Shown: in pieces, positions 56,590 to 64,000 of the stretch
Position numbering within the stretch: the stretch's first letter is position 1
How the letters are laid out: every line of letters starts with the position of its first letter
Origin: Dasypus novemcinctus
Taxonomy: Eukaryota > Chordata > Mammalia > Cingulata > Dasypodidae
Direction of reading: 5' to 3'
NCBI RefSeq assembly: GCF_030445035.2
Contig: NC_080683.1
Location: 88,559,675 to 88,623,674 of the forward strand
DNA: 64,000 bases
Translations under genes and position numbers: made by a program
Notes under the pieces: model-generated
What the model was told of the DNA's origin: nothing
What the model saw: only the letters and a program-made list of their open reading frames with translations
Databases searched by the model: none

Positions 56590-57019
56590 ACATGGCACTT
56601 TCCCATAGGTTAAACAAAGAAACCACATAGAGATGGGAGTAAAGGGAAAGGGAAACCTTCCCTACCTGCATATTAGAGGGAGGTAAAGAAACCCTTTTAT
56701 CCCTACAGATGACAGAAACATCTGCTCCTGCAGCATTCTAAGAAACCATAACTCCCTAACCTACTATCCTCTAGTCACTATCAGGGAACATTTTTTCACC
56801 TGTAGGGCTTCCTATTAGACCCTGCCCCTCACTTGGACCCTCAACCCCCTCCCATCAACAATCATTTCCCTCTTAGGAAAGTGCTGTATAAATTCAAATC
56901 CCCCCCTTCCAGGAGTGGGCTGAAGTCCCCCTCCATTGGGAGAGCTTCTCAATAAATTCTTTCTCTGCCTGTGGTCATATCAGTTTCTGTTTCCCAGTAA
57001 ATGCTGTTTTTCTCCAACA
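56590..57019 (+). mobile_element. Solo LTR, class I retrovirus type
   Basis: A TATA box TATAAA at 56,887-56,892 is followed by AATAAA at 56,951-56,956 and an end TTTTTCTCCAACA near 57,019, which is R-U5 layout. The 5' edge is uncertain. No internal retroviral sequence and no target duplication was seen. It is not the LTR of ERV-A or ERV-B. Confidence 0.65.
56887..56892 (+). promoter_or_regulatory. TATA box of the solo LTR
   Basis: TATAAA about 65 bp before AATAAA (56,951-56,956) in the solo LTR, the usual U3/R spacing. Activity in the host is not known from sequence. Confidence 0.6.
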
Positions 57020-59128
57020 AGGAGCAAAATCAGAAATTAAAAAAAGAGGCCCTCCTAGTTGATTAGTTTCTTTTTAAGTATCCTTACCAGAAGCTCCACA
57101 CTACAATTTTAATTACATGTCATTCGTTAAAATTTGGACACATGGACACAACTAATTGCAAATGAGGCCGAGAAATGTAGGCTCTTATTCTAGATGGCCA
57201 AGTCCTTACTTAAAATTTGGATTCCTATTACTGGGAAGATAGAGGAATTGGATATTGTAGTAGGCAATTGGCAATCTCTGCCACAGAATATTTCATTTAC
57301 CCTCTCAGAAAAAAAGGGAGAGTGGAGGAAAGAATTTCTTTAAATGACTAGAGTCTATAGCATAAAGGCATTATAATTACAATACTTGTCAGCATCAGTA
57401 ACATTATGAAGCAAAAGTTTTCTATTGTGTCTAGTGCATTTCTCAGGTTACACCATCCCGGAGGGGCATAACCAAATTGATTTCCACTCAGTGACACTGA
57501 TAGGCCCCTACCTCGTAAATCCTGCCCTTCCTATTTGCAGAGCACCAGGAAAGATTTCTTTAAGGAGACTATTGCAAGCTTAATTTTCATTGCCATGTGG
57601 ATAATTTGTGTTGAAAAGTACAGAAATGGACTTCTTGGTCTCTTGTAGCTCCCATAGTGACAAAATACTTTGAGAATAAAATAGGTTCCTTGTTCTTTCA
57701 GTTTATAACAGACCTTATTTCCATAACACCCCCCTCTACCCACCAAATTGTAGCATATCAACACACAGAGGTATTAGCTGGCAGTGAGGTGGAGTCAGTT
57801 TGGGGGACAGAACTCTGGTTGCCTCAAAATGCAGTAGTAGTGATAGTCGGAAACCGATCTCTAGTCTCCTGATCCTTGGGATTCCTATCAGTGATTAGCT
57901 GCGCCCACGAAGAAAGCATTGTGCACCTTCATGGAACAGAATCAGGGAAGCCTCGGGAAGTCCTGGCTAAGTCTCTGGCTGTGACTTGCAAAGACTTTTG
58001 TCACTCGTTTGAGATGGCTTCCTTTCTGGGACCAGGTTCACTAACCTCAGGGGCTGGACAGGCTCAGGAAGAGAAGGGCAAGTTTGCATGGGAAGATAAT
58101 TCACACTGGACATTTCACTTGGGCATCTCAGAAAGCTGCACCTTTTCTATTCTTCAAAGCTGAAGGTTCTAGGGTTGATTTATGGGGAGTTATTTTGTCC
58201 CTAGCATGACATTCAGGTGCTGTATCATTTCTTCATTTACAGGTTGTTAAGTCACCAAACTGGTTGTGGTCCTCAGTTGAAGCAAGAAGAAGCATGAATG
58301 AGAGAAGAAATATAAAGGACATATTGTCAAGAAGAGTAGGACGTTAAGAAGTGGAAAGAAGAGCATTAAGAAAGACTCACATGGGCAGTTACATCAGCTT
58401 CTGCAACAGTACATGACTTTCATGCAAACCTATACCTATTCTAATTTCAAAAGAAAAAAATTACAATTACAATATTAAAAAAAAATGCAGTGTGTAAAAT
58501 CCCTGTGAGCAGAGCACTACCACAGATAGATCTGGGGTACCTGTTTGAGATACAGTTAAACAGTGAATCTGTTTGCAACACTTTTTTGGAACAACTCTTG
58601 ACCAGAGCTAAGAAGATCTCTCTTGAGCCTTTAGCATCCTTAAGATCAGTACCAAATTGATATAAGAATGTTAAACTGAGCAAGATGCCAACTTATGATT
58701 ACTAAGGATGGGTAAACCCAGTCCAGGAGAGGTTTAGAGACTACATCAAAACCAACTGTAATCTTTATGCTATGTGTGAATCAGGGCAGACATAGCAGCA
58801 AGAGAATAGGTCTCATGCAATTTTGGTTGTTGATCCTAAGAATGAGGAGAGGATGATTTGGACATTCTTGGGGAGTTATGACTAAACAAAAAGTCTTCTA
58901 AACCAGAAAATCTTTCCACCAAGGTAAAAGAGAAATAAAAGCAATTTGATTACTGAATATACATTAAGCCAGAATATGAGGCATCACAGGCAATCTGCTG
59001 AGGGTATTGCACGGAAAGAAAGAAATTTCAACTTTTTATATGCCCATGCAGGTACAACCCTTTTATCTGTGTTCTCAAGATAAATGAAAAGTAGACTTCA
59101 AGCAAGAGAACTTGACAGAATTTTCACA
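57020..59128. other. Unassigned single-copy-like DNA
   Basis: About 2.1 kb with no recognised repeat or gene. The 95-codon frame at 57,876-58,163 (+) shows no domain. A T/A-rich run is at about 58,448-58,490. Confidence 0.45.
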
Positions 59129-59141
59129 TATACTTCATCTT

Positions 59142-59545
59142 TTTTTAAAAGTTCTCCCTGCCTTGTCATTTGCGTTTGCTGTCTGTTCTGCTCTTTGTGT
59201 CCATTTGCTGTGTGTTCTGTGTCTGCTTGTCTTCTCTTTAGATAGCACCGGGAACCAATCCCAGGACCTTCCAGAGTGGAAGAGAGGTGCTCAACTGCCT
59301 GCGCCGCCTCAGCTCCCTGGTCTTCTGCGTCTCTTATTGTATCTCCTCTGTATCTCTTTTTGTTGCATCATCTTGCTGTGCCAGCTTTCCATGCAGGCCA
59401 GCACTCCTGCATGGGCCCCAATTCTTTGCTCAGGTCAGCTTGCTGTGTGGACCAGCCTGCCTTTACCTGGAGGCCCTGGGAACCAAACCCTGGACCTCCC
59501 ATATGGCAGATGGGAACCCAATTGCTTGAGTCACATCTGTTTCCC
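59142..59545 (-). mobile_element. Dimeric tRNA-derived SINE, antisense
   Basis: TATACTTCATCTT flanks it perfectly (59,129-59,141 and 59,546-59,558). Two head blocks: GATAGCACCGGGAACCAATC near 59,240 and AACCAAACCCTGGACCTCCC near 59,485. The reversed tail (T run, then pyrimidine-rich) is at the left. The 166-codon frame at 59,112-59,612 (+) is read through it and is not a gene. Confidence 0.9.
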
Positions 59546-59558
59546 TATACTTCATCTT

Positions 59559-60225
59559 AAAGTGCCCTGGCTACTGGGGTGGTCTTTGTGTTTGCTAATT
59601 GCCTCTATCTAAAGGAATAAGAAAACTGATATCTCTATGAGAGGAATAAAGTTACAATGTGGAGCCTATAGAGACGGGGATGCTAACATCCTTGATCTCA
59701 CATTTCAAAGAGATGGCATCCAGATGTTTGAGAAAGACATTCCTGTGTTGCAAAGCTGGAAAAAGGATTATTTACCTTTTTGTAAGATTTACATACAACT
59801 CAAAGGGGCAGAGAAAAATATTATAATTACAGGTTTTCTAAACAATGCTCTAAAAAAGAAGGGAAGGTGGAGGAGTGGGAGTAGGTCTCTTGACCTTTTT
59901 GCACCAGGGAAAATTTATATATAATTTGTATTTACCCATAAAAAAGTTATCCACTAGCCTGTGTTCCAAGATGTAGATTCTTAAAAAGAGTATGGTTTCA
60001 CACTTGAGTGAGAAGGTCTAACTTGGGATGACTTGCTCACACTGGAAGTCCAAGAGTAGATCTGGCCACCATGCCAGAAATTACTCTCTAATTAACAAAG
60101 AAACTGTTTTGAAGAAAACAGACACAATCTGTGGGCAATGCTACTTTAGCACCTAGTGAAGAGTGAGATATTGCTTAAGTAACAAGTATAATAATATGAA
60201 AAATGCCTTGGGCATTTGAAAATCT
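59559..60225. other. Unassigned DNA, no gene seen
   Basis: The 95-codon frame at 59,637-59,924 (+) has no recognised domain. No repeat recognised. Confidence 0.4.
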
Positions 60226-60234
60226 AAAGCTTGG

Positions 60235-60609
60235 AAGCAGATGTGGCTCCAGTGATTGAGCTCCCACCTACTACATGGGAGGTCCCAGGTTAGGTTCCTC
60301 ATGCCTCCTGGAGAAGACAAGCAAGACACTGAGCTGGAGTGATGGACAGGCACAGAGAGCTGACTCAACAAGATGATGCAACAAGGAAATATAAAGAGGA
60401 AAGAGAATGAAAGACACAACAAAGCAGGGAGCTGAAATGGCTCAAGCAATTGAGCACCTTTCTCCCACATGGGAGGTCTTGGGTTCAGTTCCCAGAACCT
60501 GCTAAAGAGAAGATGAGCATACAGCAAATGGGCACAGAGAGCAGACAGTGAGTGCAAACAACAAGGGGGTCGGGGTGGGGGAATAAATAAATAAATAAAA
60601 TAAATCTTT
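60235..60609 (+). mobile_element. Dimeric tRNA-derived SINE
   Basis: AAAGCTTGG flanks it at 60,226-60,234 and 60,610-60,618. First head: AAGCAGATGTGGCTCCAGTG; second head near 60,428: GAGCTGAAATGGCTCAAGCA, with GGGTTCAGTTCCCAGAACC as its B-box side. It ends in a G-rich run and AAATAAATAAATAAAATAAA. Confidence 0.9.
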
Positions 60610-60829
60610 AAAGCTTGGGACTCTTAGATCATGAGTGCCCCTCCAGCAAGGTACCTGTTAGTGACTGGGGCAGGATGTCCAGTTGCCCCATGCAGGCTTT
60701 AGGAGAGTGTCTTGGCTGAAAGTGGAGTATGGGGGGTGAGGAAAGCTCTGGTTGGAAAAAGTGCCTACCTGCTTTCAAGTTAGAGACCTTGAAAGAGAAA
60801 GCACTGTTTCCAGGGCTCTGAAATTTAGG

Positions 60830-61323
60830 TGTATTAGTCAGCCAAAGGGGTGCTGATGCAAAATACCAGAAATTGGTTGGTTTTTATAAAGGGTATTTAT
60901 TTGGGGTAGGAGCTTACAGATACCAGGCCATAAGCATAAGTTACTTCCTTCACCAAAGTCTATTTTCACATGTTGGAGCAAGATGGCTGCTGACATCTGT
61001 GAGGGTTCAGGCTTCCTGGGTTCCTCTCTTTTTGGGGCTTGCTTCTGTTTACTCTGTGAGCTTACTTCCTGAGGTTCCAGCTTAAGGCTTCAGCATCAGA
61101 CTCCAACATCAAAAACCCTTAACTCTGTCTTTGCCATACCTTTTATCTGTGAGTCCCCACCCACCAAAGGTTAGGGACTCTACTCCCTACTGGCACAAAA
61201 GGTTGACATAATTACTTAATCAAATAAACCTCAGTATCCAATATAATCTAATATGTTCAGAGGAAAAGGTCAGGTTACAAACATAATCCAATATTTCTTT
61301 TTGGAATGCATCAAACTGCTTGC
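60830..61323 (-). mobile_element. Solo MaLR-like LTR, antisense
   Basis: It starts TGTATTAGTCAGCC and contains TTGGAGCAAGATGGCTGC. It ends AACTGCTTGC, so the terminal dinucleotide has decayed. Flanks TTAGG (60,825-60,829) and GTAGG (61,324-61,328) match at four of five bases. Confidence 0.82.
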
Positions 61324-61879
61324 GTAGGCCAATATCTTTTGGATGAAAGCTCAGGATAGCTGTAGTTACTTGAAGTGAATACCTTAAAGCAGAGTTGATA
61401 TGGGGAATTGCAAACACTGATTGGATCTTTGATGATATTGAGGAATTATTATTTTTTAAGGTATGATAATGGTGTCATAATTACTATTTCTTAAGTCATT
61501 TCCTTTTAGATATATTTTCTGAACATTTATGAACCAAATGATATGATTCTGGGATTTGCTTCTAAATAATCCAATAGTGAGGGTTTATTTATTTATTTAT
61601 ATGCCTTTATTTCAAATTCAAAAAATAAAATAGGAAAAGGCAGCTCAACAAGTTATGGAAACATTACTCCTAAAAATTTCTGTCCTGGCATTTTAATCTC
61701 ATCTCATTCCAACTACTAACTCAATTATTCTTCTACTATTCAGAAAGATACACAGATGAATGCAGATTATATTAATGACATAGTCAATGTCTCCTTATTA
61801 ATGAAGAAATGAAGAAGAGAAAAAAATGCTTAATCATGTTCATATCTCACAAAGCAAAACCTATATTCTCTTTTTTAAC
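61324..61879. other. Unassigned AT-rich DNA
   Basis: A short (ATTT)n stretch at about 61,585-61,600. No gene seen. It may contain the decayed tail of the antisense L1 to the right. Confidence 0.4.
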
Positions 61880-63020
61880 CTTTAGGATTAATAAAGTACC
61901 AACCTTGCTACAAAAGCATTACAATGTTGTTGTTAACTATAGTCTATAAATGACATTAGTTATAGTTTCCCCATGGATCACCACATTCTTAACACCTGTA
62001 GTAGAATATTCCTGTATTTATATTATTAGCCTTAATTTTCATCTACAGCCAAACTCATAGTTACGCTTTCCCTATATTATCTTCCAGCTGTCTTCCAACT
62101 AGCATTAATCTCCCTAGACTACTTGTTTCAGCCACAATGACATCCATAAATCAAAAGTGTTTTTGACATTCATCAAGTCTAATCATTACCACATATTTAC
62201 AATTGCCTTATTAAACATTCTACATACATCCAGCATTGTTTTCCTCTTTTCTTCTTACATTCCATCTTCCACCAACCTATACTTCATAATCCAACTCTGT
62301 AAGTCTGCTCATTGTATTTAGTTCATATCAGTGAAACCATGCAATATTTGTCCTTTTGTGTTTGGCTTATTTCACTCATCATAATATCTTCCCTTTTCCT
62401 CCATGTTGTTTTGTGCTTTCTACTTACAATTGATTTCTACTTACAGGTGAATAATAATAATATATGCATATACCACACTTTGTTCATCTATTCATCAGTT
62501 GATGGACACTTAAGTTGTTTCATCTTTTAGCAATTGTGAATAATGCTGCTATGAGCATCAGTGTGCAAATGGCTGTTTGCACGCCTTCTGTGTGTATTCC
62601 TAGTAGCGGGATTGCTGGATCATATGGCAGTTCTATATTTAGTTTCCTGAGGAACCACCAAATTGTCTTCCACAGAGGTTGTACCATTGTAGTTTTCTGG
62701 TTTTTTTTTTTTTTTAATAATGGTCATTCTATACAGTGTGAGATGATATCTCACTGTAGTTTGATCTGCATTTCCCTAGCAGCTAGTGATGTTGAACATC
62801 TTTTCATGTGTTTTGGCCATTTGTACTTCCACTTTAGAAAAGTGTCTATTCAATTACTTTCCACATTTTAAAAATTGGGTTGCTTGTCATTTTGTCATTA
62901 AGTTGTGTGATCTCTTTATTTAACATGTAGACCTGTCCCTTATCAGATATATGGTTTCTGAAGGTTTTATCCCATTGAGTTGGCTGTTTCTTCACATTCT
63001 TAACAAAATTGTTTGAAATA
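61880..63020 (-). mobile_element. L1 3' region, antisense
   Basis: The plus strand shows GTTAACTATAGTCTATAAAT, then TTTGGCTTATTTCACTCATC, then AGTTGATGGACACTTAAGTT, then GGATTGCTGGATCATATGGC and TGAGATGATATCTCACTGTA, the L1 3' region in reverse. It ends near 63,020 at TTTGAAATATAAAAGTGAG. It is a relative of the block at 18,456-20,635 but is diverged from it. The frames at 62,312-62,871 are repeat-derived. Confidence 0.85.
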
Positions 63021-63023
63021 TAA

Positions 63024-64000
63024 AAGTGAGTCGGGAGGTCATTCCAGAGGTAACACTTAATGCGTGTCTCAGGAGGATCTCATTGACTGCTACAGTAAAT
63101 AGTGTCTCAAACAGTGGGACTCCTGAGGGCTCTAGAGACATCTAGATACTATTAGCAGGGCAGACAGGCACTGGAATTTGGCACCCTGGTCAGTGGGCAT
63201 TACTTTGGAATTTATGCTCCCCGGTATAACAGTGTTAGACTTGTTTATATTTTCCCTACACATGGCTCCTCTACCCCTTTTATTTGAACTTATAAATAGC
63301 AGTATATTTGTTAAATATATGTCCCAGAGACTTAAATCTTTCATCTGTTCAAATTGCAATTGATCCCTGAATCTCAGCAAAGTTGCAACATATATGCTCC
63401 AGTTCACTGGACTCACCCAGGACAACTAACAAGGGGATGATGATGGAAAACACGCATCCCAAGGAACATAGAGTGTCTGCAACTGCAAGTAAGATAGTTC
63501 CATCCATCTGCCCCATGGGATCTAAATCCCCTTTCAGTTAGAAACAGAGTGGACTTCACCATCTCAAAATCCTCAAGATTGGGAATGAACAATGGACTAA
63601 AGTAGACATAATTATTCTATTATAGATTTATTATTATTCTAGCAATGGAAAAGCTTATATAATTGATATAAAGACTGTGTTGACCAGAAGTTCTGAGGGG
63701 AGGAAGAAGGAAGAATAGGTGTAACATGGGACATTTTCGAAACATTGGAATTTTCCTGCATGACATTGCAGTGAAGGATACAGACCCTTATACATTTTGT
63801 CAAAACCTATAAAATTGTGCAGGGCAGAGTGTAAACTATAAACAATATTCCATAATTAGTGGTAATGCTTCAATATGTACTCATCAATTGTAACTAATGT
63901 ACCACACTAATGAAAGATGTTGTTAATGTGGGAAAGTGTGGGAGGGGATGGGGATGAAATATATGGGAATCCCCTCTATTTTCAATGTAGCATTTATGTA
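63024..64000 (+). mobile_element. Retroposon family R, sense, cut by the window end
   Basis: It begins GAGTCGGGAGGTCATTCC, a point inside the family's 5' region, and runs through CACTGGAATTTGGCACCCTG, then AGTTGCAACATATATGCTCC, then ATCTGCCCCATGGGATCTAA, reaching the near-tail sequence at the window end. More diverged than the copy at 51,473-52,396. Confidence 0.85.

Noticed and set aside
59112..59612. 166-codon Leu/Cys-rich frame resembling a membrane protein
   Set aside because: It is translated through an antisense SINE; similar Leu/Cys/Ser-rich frames occur in every antisense SINE of the window.
1..64000. CRISPR arrays, bacterial operons, plasmid or phage genes
   Set aside because: No regularly spaced repeats or prokaryotic gene layout. 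All repeats seen are mammalian retroelements and DNA transposons.

Overview
This window reads as a piece of placental-mammal chromosome, most likely from a xenarthran and probably an armadillo (Dasypus). The key evidence is the SINE at about 50,013-50,416. It has a tRNA-like head, a GC-rich middle and a G-rich/AAATAA tail, the form I recognise as the Dasypus DAS-SINE. Relatives of it recur throughout, beside L1 3' ends of a kind I associate with xenarthrans. I see no host protein-coding gene, exon set, rRNA or functional tRNA gene. Nearly all longer open frames lie inside transposable elements or are chance frames. The window is best read as intergenic or intronic DNA built from layered insertions.

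Layout. 0-5 kb: an old LTR-like piece, single-copy DNA, and a minus-strand L1 carrying a SINE and an inverted L1 fragment. 5-14.8 kb: mostly single-copy DNA with a striking 53-bp-arm inverted repeat (5,673-5,831), old MIR/L2/hAT fossils, one MaLR-like LTR and an L1-type 3' end. 14.8-23 kb: a nested pile in which an old L1 was split by a younger L1, which was split by a MaLR-like LTR, with SINEs inserted at the edges. 23.6-26.3 kb: an L1 that kept its 5' half and lost its 3' half. 28.4-34.9 kb: a minus-strand class I endogenous retrovirus (ERV-A) with paired LTRs, a proline-tRNA-type primer site and polypurine tract but no recognisable genes, followed by a retroposon with a perfect 16-bp target duplication. 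38.0-44.5 kb: a plus-strand class I endogenous retrovirus (ERV-B) with broken gag, protease and reverse transcriptase, and a jump into an env transmembrane remnant, itself hit by two LTR insertions. 44.5-64 kb: long single-copy stretches with SINEs, a solo LTR, another MaLR-like LTR, an L1 3' end and two further retroposon copies, the last cut by the window edge.

No part encodes an intact working system. Both retroviruses and all L1s are defective: reading frames are broken, and integrase and most of env are missing from ERV-B. The value of the window is its insertion chronology, several precise target-site duplications, and a few structures I could not assign, chiefly the 5.7-kb hairpin and the gene-less interior of ERV-A. 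Family names were assigned by eye, without database searches.
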